Source: an uncultured Pelagibacteraceae bacterium
Lineage (GTDB): Bacteria; Pseudomonadota; Alphaproteobacteria; Pelagibacterales; Pelagibacteraceae
Length of the DNA stretch: 64,000 bases
Direction of reading: 5' to 3'
Assembly: GCA_902611465.1 (NCBI GenBank)
Contig: CACLZS010000002.1
Span: 89,437-153,436 of the forward strand
Shown here: positions 44,970 through 53,742 of the stretch, piece by piece
Numbering within the stretch: the first letter of the stretch is position 1
Layout: each line of letters opens with the position of its first letter
Notes under the pieces: model-generated
Database searches by the model: none
What the model saw: the letters and a program-made list of their open reading frames with translations, nothing else
What the model was told of the DNA's origin: nothing
Made by a program: the position numbers and the translations under genes

Positions 44970-46370
44970 TTACCTTACAATTAATTGATCTGATCCAATT
45001 AATATTCTTCTAAGCCAAGCAGATAATCTATCCATAAATATTACTACAGCCAAAACTAATATTGCCATGTAGGCGACATTTTCAAAATCATTTCCAGTAC
45101 CTAGTGCACCTAAAAATTGTAAACCAATTCCTCCTGCGCCCATTGCACCTATTATTACGGCTCCTCTAGTATTTGACTCTAAATAGTATAAGGATTGAGA
45201 TACAAAAATTGGAAGTATTTGAGGAATTATACCAAATCTATGTTGTAGAAATTTGCTAGCCCCTGTAGATTGAACTCCTTCTTGTTGTTTCTTCTCAGTA
45301 TTTTCAATTGCTTCAGAATATAATTTACCTAAAGTACCTGTATCAGTAAAACCAATCGCAAAAATACCAGTGAAGGGTCCCGGACCAAAAGCTCTTAAAA
45401 ATATTAAACTCCAAATTAAAAAGTCTATTCCTCTTAAAGTATCAAATAATCTTCTCAACGTAAATCTTAGAGCTTTAATAGGTGTAACGTTGTATGCAGC
45501 AAGGAATGACAAGGGCAGAGCCATTACCGTAGCAAACATTGTCCCTAATACAGCCATAACTATTGTTTCGAGCATTGCCCACCAAACTCTACCGTGCATA
45601 AATGCTTCATTATCCTTAATCTCTGTTAAGAAAAGTTTTAAATTAGACATTTCAGGAACAACTCTTTCTTTAGAAAAAGTCAAACCTAATGCTTCGAAAA
45701 AGCTATATGGTTCTAACGGACTTGAGAAATCAAACCAAAAATATTTCCATCCTATGCTGTAACGATGAATTTCTACTTTTTTAGGATATACCTGAACTCT
45801 CTCATGTAAAGTTGGTCTAAATTCAACTCTGTTTTCTGTAATTCTAAAACCTTTTAAGTCATCTTTAGCTAAGTCTTCCGAACCTACTACGTAAGGTTTA
45901 CCATTTGTGTTTAATTTTATGGTAAAATCCCTATCGTATTTAGGGAAATTTACAATCTCAACCCTATCTTTGTATAATATTGCTTTACCTTCATTATTAA
46001 ATTCAATGACATTTCCAATATTATCAGAATTTTTATAAAACCATTCTGGAATTGATTTATCAAGATTGTCTCTTCCATAAACACTTCTATAGTTACCCTC
46101 AAAAGCTATTTTAATATCGTCAGGATTTTCCCATTTCATAGTAACATGATCTTTGTGAGCGTATGTGTCTAAAACAAACATCGCCGCATTTTGTGGCTTC
46201 CATTTTTTTGGAATATCCACAACATCTAAAGTAAAAAAACCTATTATTAAATATATTAAAATGAGAAAGAAAATTATTTGACCTTTTATTCTACTTTTTC
46301 TAGCTTGATTGAATGTGTCAGGAAATAATTTTCGAATATTATCTCTTTCAATTGCTAAACTAGAACTCAT
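44970..46370 (-). CDS. phnE2: Phosphonate ABC transporter permease PhnE (long form)
   Basis: 466 residues, nearly twice the usual PhnE. TM1 (about 29-48) is followed by about 200 polar residues (50-255) predicted to be outside the inner membrane, before the normal permease domain with AMLETIVMAVLGTMFATVMALPLSFLAAYN and the EAA-like loop TLGKLYSEAIENTEKKQQEGVQSTGAS. Together with phnE1, PhnC and PhnD it forms a phosphonate importer. It overlaps phnE1 by four bases. Confidence 0.9.
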   Translation of the reverse strand: MSSSLAIERDNIRKLFPDTFNQARKSRIKGQIIFFLILIYLIIGFFTLDVVDIPKKWKPQNAAMFVLDTYAHKDHVTMKWENPDDIKIAFEGNYRSVYGRDNLDKSIPEWFYKNSDNIGNVIEFNNEGKAILYKDRVEIVNFPKYDRDFTIKLNTNGKPYVVGSEDLAKDDLKGFRITENRVEFRPTLHERVQVYPKKVEIHRYSIGWKYFWFDFSSPLEPYSFFEALGLTFSKERVVPEMSNLKLFLTEIKDNEAFMHGRVWWAMLETIVMAVLGTMFATVMALPLSFLAAYNVTPIKALRFTLRRLFDTLRGIDFLIWSLIFLRAFGPGPFTGIFAIGFTDTGTLGKLYSEAIENTEKKQQEGVQSTGASKFLQHRFGIIPQILPIFVSQSLYYLESNTRGAVIIGAMGAGGIGLQFLGALGTGNDFENVAYMAILVLAVVIFMDRLSAWLRRILIGSDQLIVR

Positions 46371-47221
46371 TGATTTACTCCAATTAAATTATGTCTCCAA
46401 TATGCAGACAAATAATCCAATGCAATTATCGTACCAACCAACAAGAACATACATGCCAAAACATCAGCTCCATAATTCCATTGTATTAAAGCTGCTAACA
46501 TTTCTCCAATTCCACCCGCACCAACAAAACCTAATATTGTAGATTCTCTAACATTAATTTCTAATCTTAAAATTCCATAACTTAGAAAAAGAGGAAGCAC
46601 TTGTGGAAGAACTGAGAACCTTATTTTTTGTGTCCAAGTCGCACCAACAGAACTTAAACCCTCAATAGGTTTTCCATCACAATTTTCTATAGCCTCAGTA
46701 AATAATTTACCAAGTGCTCCTGCAGTATGTATTGTTATGGCAATCACTGCTGGTAAAGATGATTTACCCATCAAATATAAAAACACCATTGCTATTATTA
46801 ATGTTGGAAATGATCTTGTCACATCCATAAAAAATTTTGTAAATTGAATAACTCTTTTATTTCTTATTAAATTTCTACTAGAGAAGATTGCAAAAATAAC
46901 TGCCAAAACAAATCCGATCGAAGTTGAAAATAATGCAATATTTATTGTAGTAATTAATTCAGGTATGTATTTTACAACTCTTGGCCAATATTTCCATCCC
47001 ATTTCAAAAGTGTCTACAAATAAATCTCTTGGATAATTAAAAAAATTAGCTATACCTCTACCAAAAGATCCTGCATTTGCCTCTAACGATACCAGGGTAC
47101 CACTAAAAAAAACTAATATTAAAATTGCAATACCTAATAGTGAGGATCTAGTTCTCTGGTTTGTTAATTTTTTTAAATTAATTTCAATTTGTTCTAAATT
47201 TGCTGGTAATGCTTTTGACAT
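46367..47221 (-). CDS. phnE1: Phosphonate ABC transporter permease PhnE
   Basis: About 284 residues and six helices, with the EAA loop ALGKLFTEAIENCDGKPIEGLSSVGAT and FVGAGGIGEML. The ATG at 47221 (Met-Ser-Lys-Ala-Leu-Pro) is chosen. A longer TTG frame starting at 47251 would have to be translated through the terminator hairpin. It pairs with phnE2 as a heterodimer or alternative permease. Confidence 0.92.
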   Translation of the reverse strand: MSKALPANLEQIEINLKKLTNQRTRSSLLGIAILILVFFSGTLVSLEANAGSFGRGIANFFNYPRDLFVDTFEMGWKYWPRVVKYIPELITTINIALFSTSIGFVLAVIFAIFSSRNLIRNKRVIQFTKFFMDVTRSFPTLIIAMVFLYLMGKSSLPAVIAITIHTAGALGKLFTEAIENCDGKPIEGLSSVGATWTQKIRFSVLPQVLPLFLSYGILRLEINVRESTILGFVGAGGIGEMLAALIQWNYGADVLACMFLLVGTIIALDYLSAYWRHNLIGVNQ

Positions 47222-47234
47222 AATATTAAAAACC

Positions 47235-47274
47235 AAAAAAATTAGAGGCAAAGATTTTAAGTCTTTGCCTCTAA
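47235..47274 (-). terminator. Intra-operon terminator between phnD and phnE1
   Basis: Perfect 13-base stem TTAGAGGCAAAGA / TCTTTGCCTCTAA (47242-47274) with a seven-base loop, followed on the minus strand by seven T (47241-47235). It lies between the binding protein gene and the permease genes, the same layout as dctP-dctQ. Confidence 0.9.
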
Positions 47275-47287
47275 ATGGGGTACTTAA

Positions 47288-48238
47288 TTAATTATTTTTT
47301 TGTGCTTCAATTTTAGCTTTTCTAGCAGCTACAACCGACTCATAAAAAGAATGATCTACCGGAACCCATTTTTTAACAATACCGTTTGCAACGTTTTCGC
47401 TGCACTTCGGATCGTTTTCGTGTATCCATTGTTTCATTCCAATCATTACTTGATGTGCTCTAACAGGTAAAAAAGTAGGCATCACAATTGGACCATTAGG
47501 AATTAATTTTGAAGACCAAATTTGAACAATGTCGTCCATATTTAAAATCCCTTTATCAACCATTTTTCTTAAATTCCCTGACGAATATCCTTCTTCCCAG
47601 CTACCAACACCAGATACCCATGTTACACCAGCATCAACATCACCATTCATTACCGCTAATACATTGTTTTCATGCCCACCAGAAAATTGTGTTTTTGAAA
47701 AATATGTATCTGGGTCCATACCCATAGCCTTTAATTCAATTGACGGAATTAAAAAACCTGATGTAGAGTTAGGGTCAGCCCAACCAAAGGATTTACCTTT
47801 AAGGTCTGCCATTGATTTAATTCCAGATGATTTAGTTGCTACTGCAACAGAGTAGTAACCCATATCACCAGTTGGCTGCATTCTTGTTAGTACCGGTACT
47901 ACTGCAGTTGGATCTTTTAAATACATACCTGCGTATCCTGAAGAACCGAACCAAGTGTAATCTAGATTACCACCTAGCATCGACTCCATTGTTCCAGCGT
48001 AGTCTTTAAAAGTAAAAAATTTAGCTGGTACACCATAAGCGGCTTCGATATACGGCATGAAACATTCATTTCTAGCTATAATATCTTGTGCTGCTTCGTC
48101 ACCTAAAAAACCAACTCTAAACTCTGGTTGGTATTTACTTAAGTCCATTTTTGGACCCGTGTAAGTTACCGCATTAGCTTGGGTTGAAAAAAACACCATA
48201 GCTAAAAGTGCAATAACTCTTGTTAGTTTATTAAACAT
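47288..48238 (-). CDS. phnD: Phosphonate ABC transporter substrate-binding protein PhnD
   Basis: 316 residues with a signal peptide (LTRVIALLAMVFFSTQANA, cleaved before VTYTG). The mature part has the PhnD pattern FRVGFLGDEAAQDIIARNECF, YTWFGSSGYAGM and GKSFGWADPNSTSGFLIPS. It binds phosphonates in the periplasm; exact ligand unknown. An AAGGAGA ribosome site precedes the ATG, and a terminator follows, so this is expected to be the most expressed gene of the transporter. Confidence 0.93.
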   Translation of the reverse strand: MFNKLTRVIALLAMVFFSTQANAVTYTGPKMDLSKYQPEFRVGFLGDEAAQDIIARNECFMPYIEAAYGVPAKFFTFKDYAGTMESMLGGNLDYTWFGSSGYAGMYLKDPTAVVPVLTRMQPTGDMGYYSVAVATKSSGIKSMADLKGKSFGWADPNSTSGFLIPSIELKAMGMDPDTYFSKTQFSGGHENNVLAVMNGDVDAGVTWVSGVGSWEEGYSSGNLRKMVDKGILNMDDIVQIWSSKLIPNGPIVMPTFLPVRAHQVMIGMKQWIHENDPKCSENVANGIVKKWVPVDHSFYESVVAARKAKIEAQKNN

Positions 48239-48304
48239 AATTGTCTCCTTTTTATAATTTTAGTCTCTCGACTTGTTTGTATTTGTAACGATGAGTTATT
48301 GATC

Positions 48305-49129
48305 TCATGCAGTTGCAAATTCTTTCTCAACATCTCCATTTATCTTTTTTTTTGTTTTAAGCTCAGTGGATGTTACTTGTGGTTCAAAAGCTTCATCAGC
48401 TTCTGCACCATAAATTTCTCTTGCAAGTTTGTCTGATAATTTTTCTGGTAAATCATCAAAGACAATTGCGCCATCTTTCATTCCAATAATACGGTCACAA
48501 TAGGTTTTTGCTGTATCTAGGGTATGAAGATTTGAAATGACCGTTAAATTTTTTTCATCATGAATTTTTCTTAATGACTCCATTACCATTCTTGCATTCA
48601 TTGGGTCTAAAGATGCTATAGGTTCGTCTGCTAAAATCATTTTAGGATTTTGCATCAAAGCTCTACATATAGCTACACGTTGCTGTTGACCTCCAGATAA
48701 TGTTTCAGCTCTTTGGAGAGCAGTGTTAGCCATACCTAAGTTGTTAAGTAAAATCAAAGCATCAGCTCTTTCATCACGAGAAAACATTTTTAAAGATGCC
48801 CTAAATGAACTTTGATAATTTAATCTACCTAAAATGACATTTGTTAATACATCAAGTCTTGGCACTAAGTTAAATTGTTGAAAAATCATTGCACAATTTC
48901 TCTGCCAAGATCTTTTTTCTTTGCTTTTAAGTTCTAATATATTTTGACCATCAACTTCTATTTTTCCATCTGTTGAATCTGTTAGTCGATTAATGATTCT
49001 TAGAAGAGTAGATTTACCTGCACCTGATCTTCCAATAATTCCTATCATTTGAGGTTTATTGACCTTAAATGAGACATTTTTTACGGCATGATTATTGCCA
49101 AAATATTTATTTACATTACTAATGAGCAT
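48305..49129 (-). CDS. phnC: Phosphonate ABC transporter ATP-binding protein PhnC
   Basis: 274 residues with Walker [13 protein letters not shown] signature [15 protein letters not shown] and Walker [13 protein letters not shown]. It energises the PhnDE importer. The ATG at 49129 gives [21 protein letters not shown], a good ABC start. Candidate Pho and palindromic operators lie upstream in the gap to phnF. Confidence 0.95.
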   Translation of the reverse strand: MLISNVNKYFGNNHAVKNVSFKVNKPQMIGIIGRSGAGKSTLLRIINRLTDSTDGKIEVDGQNILELKSKEKRSWQRNCAMIFQQFNLVPRLDVLTNVILGRLNYQSSFRASLKMFSRDERADALILLNNLGMANTALQRAETLSGGQQQRVAICRALMQNPKMILADEPIASLDPMNARMVMESLRKIHDEKNLTVISNLHTLDTAKTYCDRIIGMKDGAIVFDDLPEKLSDKLAREIYGAEADEAFEPQVTSTELKTKKKINGDVEKEFATA

Positions 49130-49206
49130 GCAATTTTATGCACCTCAATTCTTTAAGAAATGTTAAAACTTTATTAATGAAATTTATAAGTTTTGTTTAA
49201 TTATTG

Positions 49207-49242
49207 TTAAAAATAAACTACAGGTAGAAAATACAGTATTTA
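49207..49242 (-). promoter_or_regulatory. Candidate operators before phnCDE
   Basis: On the minus strand CTGTAGT-TTAT-TTTTAAC (49224-49207) is a plausible but imperfect Pho box with seven-four-seven spacing. The palindrome AAATAC-A-GTATTT at 49230-49242 is a possible GntR-type site. Both fall in the 118-base gap between the regulator gene and phnC. Confidence 0.4.
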
Positions 49243-49247
49243 TTACT

Positions 49248-49958
49248 CTAAACTTTAACAAGTATCTGAATTTTAGACCCATCAAAATAACTTTCACTTA
49301 GCTCTATCGGGGTTTTATTAAAGTCAACATTAATAGATGTCGTTTTTATTAAAGGTTTTCCAACATCAATATTTAAAAGATTTGATTTTATTTTGTCTGA
49401 AATTTCAGCGCTTATTAACGTTTTAGATCTTATTATTTTTTTAACATTTAATAAATTAAAGGCTTTATTTACAGACTGTTTTTTAACAAAATGATTAATA
49501 AATTTTGGAAATCTATCATGCGGTATTGATCTAAATGTTATTACAGAAGGAGAATTATTTATATATCCTATACTATTTATTCTAGTGACTTTTTCTTTTT
49601 TATTTAAATTCAATTCTTTTTTTTCAAATAGATTACATTCTGCAATATCAAAACTTTTGATTTCAATTCGCGCTGATTTGTTCTCTTCAAGAATATTTTC
49701 AGTAAAACGAACATTTTTGCTTATTGAATAATTAATTTTTGATGTTTTTACAAAAACACCCAAACCTCTTTTTGAATATATTAAATTATCATTTTTAAGT
49801 TCTTTAAAAGCTCTTCTTATAGTGTGTCTATTAACATTGAACTGTTTTGCATACTCACCCTCGGAATCTAATTTTTTATTAATTTTGTACTTATTTAAAA
49901 CAATTTCTCTTTTAATTGAATTGTATATTTCTTTCCAAAGCAAATCTTTTATTGTCAT
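49248..49958 (-). CDS. phnF: GntR/HutC-family transcriptional regulator (PhnF-like)
   Basis: 236 residues. The N-terminal winged helix (about 8-70) has EYAKQFNVNRHTIRRAFKEL and YSKRGLGVFV, and the C-terminal UTRA ligand domain has TRINSIGYINNSPSVITFRSIPH and PLIKTTSINVDFNKTPIELSESYF. UTRA domains of PhnF-type bind phosphonate- or phosphate-related ligands. Sitting between phnC and phnG, it is expected to control both transcription units. Confidence 0.85.
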   Translation of the reverse strand: MTIKDLLWKEIYNSIKREIVLNKYKINKKLDSEGEYAKQFNVNRHTIRRAFKELKNDNLIYSKRGLGVFVKTSKINYSISKNVRFTENILEENKSARIEIKSFDIAECNLFEKKELNLNKKEKVTRINSIGYINNSPSVITFRSIPHDRFPKFINHFVKKQSVNKAFNLLNVKKIIRSKTLISAEISDKIKSNLLNIDVGKPLIKTTSINVDFNKTPIELSESYFDGSKIQILVKV

Positions 49959-50004
49959 AAAATTTTAATAAATAATTTATTGAAATTTTTTTTAATTTTG
50001 TTAC

Positions 50005-50020
50005 TTGTCTAGTTGTATAG
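50005..50020 (+). promoter_or_regulatory. Tandem 8-mer, possible regulator site before phnG
   Basis: TTGTCTAG directly followed by TTGTATAG (one mismatch), four bases before the phnG ATG at 50025 and in the shared phnF/phnG control region. A PhnF operator is a reasonable guess. A longer in-frame reading from TTG at 50013 would place this repeat in coding sequence and is not favoured. Confidence 0.35.
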
Positions 50021-50024
50021 TATT

Positions 50025-50468
50025 ATGCAAAATGAATCAAGAAAACAATGGTTAAGTTCTTTAGCAACAGCAGATGAAAATTATCTCATTTCGCTTTGGG
50101 ACAATTTAAATATGAAAATAGAATATAATTGGTTAAGAGAACCTGAGATTGGCAGTGTTATGGTTCAGGGAAAAGTAGGCGCCACAGGTGATAATTTTAA
50201 TGTTGGAGAAGTAACTATAACGAGATGTTCATTAAATTTAGATAAAAAAATCCAAGGCCATGGTTATGTTCAAGGTAGAAATAAATATAAATCCAAAATT
50301 GCAGCTTTGTGTGATGCATTGATGCAAACTGAAAAAAAAGAAATAATTAAAAGAAATATAATAGATAAATTAATTAAATATAAAAATAACAAAAGAAATG
50401 AAATATTATCTAAAACAGAAGCTACTAAGGTTGATTTTTTTACCTTGGTAAGAGGTGAGGATAAATAA
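50025..50468 (+). CDS. phnG: C-P lyase subunit PhnG
   Basis: 147-residue subunit of the phosphonate ribosyl-triphosphate synthase core (PhnGHIJ). The start NESRKQWLSSLATADENYL and the later VMVQGKVGATGDNFNVGEVTITRCSL and GYVQGRNKYKSKIAALCDALMQ match PhnG. The ATG at 50025 is chosen over upstream TTG. It begins the operon phnGHIJKLN, divergent from the regulator. Confidence 0.93.
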   Translation: MQNESRKQWLSSLATADENYLISLWDNLNMKIEYNWLREPEIGSVMVQGKVGATGDNFNVGEVTITRCSLNLDKKIQGHGYVQGRNKYKSKIAALCDALMQTEKKEIIKRNIIDKLIKYKNNKRNEILSKTEATKVDFFTLVRGEDK

Positions 50469-50471
50469 TTT

Positions 50472-51026
50472 ATGGAAGTTGTTTCTAAAAAAAATAATTC
50501 TCAAACAAGTGCTGATTATTTTAGAAGTATTTTGTTTGCAACTTCATATCCTGGTTCGATCGAAATATTAGACAGTATAAATTCGCCTTCAAAAATGTTT
50601 TCAGCCAGTTGTTCAATTATAAAAACTTTTAGTGACAGTTATTCGAATATTTTTTTAGGTCGTGATATTAACAATCCAGAAACTATTGATTGGATTAAAT
50701 TTAATACAGGTGCAAATATTACAGATAAAAAAAATGCAAATTTTGCAATTGGTATTTGGGATGATCTTTTACCATTAGATGAATTTAAAAAAGGGGACGA
50801 CCAAAATCCTGATCAATCGTGCACTATTATTTGCCAGTCTAAATTTGAAAAACCAAATGCCATAATTACTGGTCCTGGTATTAAAAGTTCTAAAAGTATA
50901 TTTTTACCTGATAGAGAGATTATAAAAAAAAATAACCAGCAATTTCCATTAGGACTTGATTTTTATTTTGTTGATAATGATAAATTTTATTCAATACCAA
51001 GATCACTAAAAATAGGAGAACTATAA
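50472..51026 (+). CDS. phnH: C-P lyase subunit PhnH
   Basis: 184 residues. The expected PhnH segments are present: DYFRSILFATSYPGSIEIL at the start and the middle TGANITDKKNANFAIGIW. It is the PhnH homodimer-like subunit that caps the core complex. Three bases after phnG. Confidence 0.9.
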   Translation: MEVVSKKNNSQTSADYFRSILFATSYPGSIEILDSINSPSKMFSASCSIIKTFSDSYSNIFLGRDINNPETIDWIKFNTGANITDKKNANFAIGIWDDLLPLDEFKKGDDQNPDQSCTIICQSKFEKPNAIITGPGIKSSKSIFLPDREIIKKNNQQFPLGLDFYFVDNDKFYSIPRSLKIGEL

Positions 51027-51027
51027 A

Positions 51028-52107
51028 ATGTATGTATCTGTAAAAGGTGGAGAAAAGGCAATCAATAATGCACATTCTTGGCTATCTGAAATAAGAAGAG
51101 GCGATGTAAATATAGCAGAACTAAATATTAAACAAATTAGTGAACAACTAACTTTAAGTGTTGATAGAGTTATGTCAGAAGGATCTTTATATGACAAAGA
51201 TTTGTCTGCTCTTGCAATCAAACAGTCTAGAGGTGACTTGATTGAAGCAATTTTTCTAATGAGAGCCTATAGAACTACTTTACCTAGAATTGGTTCAAGC
51301 AAACCTATCGAAACTAGCAAAATGTTATGCCTGAGAAGAATATCTGCAACATTTAAAGATATCCCAGGTAAACAAAAGTTAGGCCCAACATTTGACTACA
51401 CACACCGTTTACTTGACTTCAAACTTCTTGCTGATGGTGAGTATGAAAAAGCTAAGATTGAAAAATATGATGATAAAGAAATCCCGCATGTTTTAAGCTT
51501 TTTAAATAAAGAAGGATTAATTCAGAAAGAAATACCTAGTGGCAAAACATCTAAAGATATTACAAGAAACCCAATTAATTTTCCTTTAACAAGATCTGAA
51601 CGATTGCAATCTCTTTCAAGAGGAGATGAGGGTTTTCTTCTTGGTTTAGCTTACTCAACACAGAGAGGTTATGCTAGAAACCATGCATTTGTTGGTGAAT
51701 TAAGAACTGGTTACGTTGAGGTTCAATTTGAAATTCCAGAATTAGGTATAGAAATAAATATTGCTGATGTCATGTTTACTGAGTGTGAGTCAGTAAACCA
51801 ATTTAAAGGTAGTAAAAAAATACCTGCTCAATTTACCCGTGGATATGGTTTAGTTTTTGGTCAATTAGAGAGAAAAGCTATTTCTATGGCTTTAGTTGAT
51901 AGATCAATGAGATGGAAAGAATTTGGTGAGGAGTATTTGGGTGTTGCTGCTCAAGATGAAGAATTTGTTATATCTCATTGTGATAATATTCAAGCCACAG
52001 GTTTTTTAGAACATATCAAATTACCTCATTATGTAGATTTTCAAGCGGAATTGGATTTAGTAAGAAAAATTAGAGAAGAGTATAAAAAAAATGAACAACG
52101 TACTTAA
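51028..52107 (+). CDS. phnI: C-P lyase subunit PhnI (nucleosidase)
   Basis: 359 residues. PhnI, with PhnG, H and L, swaps adenine of ATP for the phosphonate to give ribose-1-phosphonate triphosphate. The start MYVSVKGGEKAINNAHSWLSE is the PhnI hallmark; LARGDEGFLLGLAYSTQRGYARNHAF-type (LSRGDEGFLLGLAYSTQRGY) and SHCDNIQATGFLEHIKLPHYVDFQAEL follow. Next to phnH by one base and overlapping phnJ by 17. Confidence 0.95.
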   Translation: MYVSVKGGEKAINNAHSWLSEIRRGDVNIAELNIKQISEQLTLSVDRVMSEGSLYDKDLSALAIKQSRGDLIEAIFLMRAYRTTLPRIGSSKPIETSKMLCLRRISATFKDIPGKQKLGPTFDYTHRLLDFKLLADGEYEKAKIEKYDDKEIPHVLSFLNKEGLIQKEIPSGKTSKDITRNPINFPLTRSERLQSLSRGDEGFLLGLAYSTQRGYARNHAFVGELRTGYVEVQFEIPELGIEINIADVMFTECESVNQFKGSKKIPAQFTRGYGLVFGQLERKAISMALVDRSMRWKEFGEEYLGVAAQDEEFVISHCDNIQATGFLEHIKLPHYVDFQAELDLVRKIREEYKKNEQRT

Positions 52108-52972
52108 ATTTAAAAATAAAAAAACTGATGTTACAGCTCAAGATGAAATATATAATTTTGCTTATTTAGACGAAAATACAAAAAGAATGATAAGAAGAGC
52201 TTTGATTAAAGCTCTTTGCATACCAGGTTATCAAGTTCCATTTTCATCTAGAGAAATGCCTATGCCATATGGATGGGGAACAGGAGGGGTTCAAGTAACA
52301 TCGTCATGTTTAACAACTGACGATGTGATAAAAGTTATTGATCAAGGAGCAGATGATACTACAAACGCAGTTTCAATTAGAAATTTCTTTAAAAAAACTG
52401 CTAATATTGAGACCACAGAAAAAACAAGCCAAGCATCGATAATTCAGACAAGACACAGAATTCCAGAAGAAAAGTTAAAAGAAAAACAAATACTTGTTTA
52501 TCAAGTTCCAATACCAGAACCTCTTGCGTTTTTAGAACCAAGATATCAAGAAACTAAAAAAATGCATGCACTATCAGAATATGGAATTATGCATGTAAAG
52601 TTATATGAAGATATTACCAAAAATGGTCATATAGAAACAGCATATGCTTATCCAGTAAAGACAAATGAAAGATATATAATGGACCCATCACCTATTCCAA
52701 AATTTGATAACCCAAAAATGAACAATAACCCTGCTATTCAATTATTTGGAGCAGGAAGAGAGCAAAGAATTTATGCAATACCACCATATACTGAAGTAAC
52801 GAGTCTTGATTTTGAGGATTATCCATTTGATCCCTCAAAGGCACCTCATAAATGTTCTATTTGTGGATCAAATGAGAGTTTTTTAGATGAAATAATTACT
52901 GATGATGACGGTAATAGATCATTTATATGTTCAGATACAAATTATTGTAATCAAAGAATGGAAAATAATTAA
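52091..52972 (+). CDS. phnJ: C-P lyase catalytic subunit PhnJ
   Basis: 293 residues, the radical SAM-dependent enzyme that breaks the C-P bond and releases the alkane. The Fe-S/radical motif C-x2-C-x21-C-x5-C is intact at Cys255, 258, 280 and 286. Core segments FAYLDENTKRMIRRALIKALC, GYQVPFSSREMPMPYGWGTGG, LEPRYQETKKMHALSEYG and YPFDPSKAPHKC are present. This is complete, so the locus should be catalytically competent. Confidence 0.97.
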   Translation: MNNVLKFKNKKTDVTAQDEIYNFAYLDENTKRMIRRALIKALCIPGYQVPFSSREMPMPYGWGTGGVQVTSSCLTTDDVIKVIDQGADDTTNAVSIRNFFKKTANIETTEKTSQASIIQTRHRIPEEKLKEKQILVYQVPIPEPLAFLEPRYQETKKMHALSEYGIMHVKLYEDITKNGHIETAYAYPVKTNERYIMDPSPIPKFDNPKMNNNPAIQLFGAGREQRIYAIPPYTEVTSLDFEDYPFDPSKAPHKCSICGSNESFLDEIITDDDGNRSFICSDTNYCNQRMENN

Positions 52973-53740
52973 ATGCAACCAATTTTGTCAGTTCATAATT
53001 TAAACAAATATTATGGTAATCAAGTGGGATGCAAAAATATGAATTTGACATTATATCCTGGGGAAGTCGTTGGTGTAGTAGGAGAATCTGGCTCAGGAAA
53101 AACAACTTTTATAAATTCCATATCAGGCAATCTTATTCCTGATAGTGGAAAAATCTTAATTGAAACAGGTAATGAAACGATTGATTTTCTAGAAATATCT
53201 GAGTCATTGAAAAGGTTATTGATAAGAACTGAATTAGCTTTTGTTCACCAAAATCCTAGAGACGGTTTAAGATTAGATGTAAGTGCTGGTGGAAATATTA
53301 GTGAAAGATTAATGTCGATTGGACAAAGAAATTATGGAAATATTAGGCAAACTATTTTTAAATGGTTAGATAAAGTAGAAATCGATAAAAGTAGAGTAGA
53401 TGATTTTCCAAGAACATTTTCTGGTGGAATGTTGCAAAGATTACAAATAGCAAAAAATTTGGTTACGAGTCCTAAAATAATTTTCATGGACGAACCAACA
53501 GGAGGTCTTGATGTTTCTGTTCAAGCAAAAATTTTAGATTTGTTAAGAAAATTAGTTAGAGAATTAAATTTATCAGTTGTAATCGTTTCTCACGATTTAG
53601 CAGTGATTAGATTGTTAGCTGATAAAATTATTGTTATGAAAAATGGGGAGGCTGTTGAGTCTGGACTTTGTGATCAGGTATTAGATGATCCGCAACATTC
53701 TTATACTCAGTTATTAGTTAGTTCAGTATTACGGGTTTAA
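52973..53740 (+). CDS. phnK: C-P lyase ABC-type subunit PhnK
   Basis: 255 residues with Walker A GESGSGKT, the ABC signature SGGMLQRLQIAKNL, Walker B IIFMDEPTGGLD and the H-loop IVSHDLAVIRLL. PhnK binds the PhnGHIJ core and supports activity; it is not a transporter. It begins at the base after the phnJ stop. Confidence 0.95.
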   Translation: MQPILSVHNLNKYYGNQVGCKNMNLTLYPGEVVGVVGESGSGKTTFINSISGNLIPDSGKILIETGNETIDFLEISESLKRLLIRTELAFVHQNPRDGLRLDVSAGGNISERLMSIGQRNYGNIRQTIFKWLDKVEIDKSRVDDFPRTFSGGMLQRLQIAKNLVTSPKIIFMDEPTGGLDVSVQAKILDLLRKLVRELNLSVVIVSHDLAVIRLLADKIIVMKNGEAVESGLCDQVLDDPQHSYTQLLVSSVLRV

Positions 53741-53742
53741 AA

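Noticed and set aside
45370..45762. Plus-strand open frame inside phnE2
   Set aside because: Antisense shadow of the permease; no family resemblance.
47221..47251. Longer phnE1 reading starting with TTG at 47251
   Set aside because: It would translate the terminator hairpin and T-run; the ATG at 47221 has a normal PhnE N-terminus.
48270..48295. Pho-like TTGT...TTGTAAC near phnD
   Set aside because: Spacing is 10, not 11, and it points away from phnD.
50013..50024. Longer phnG reading from TTG 50013
   Set aside because: The family start and an ATG at 50025 fit better and the added residues would fall in the tandem 8-mer.
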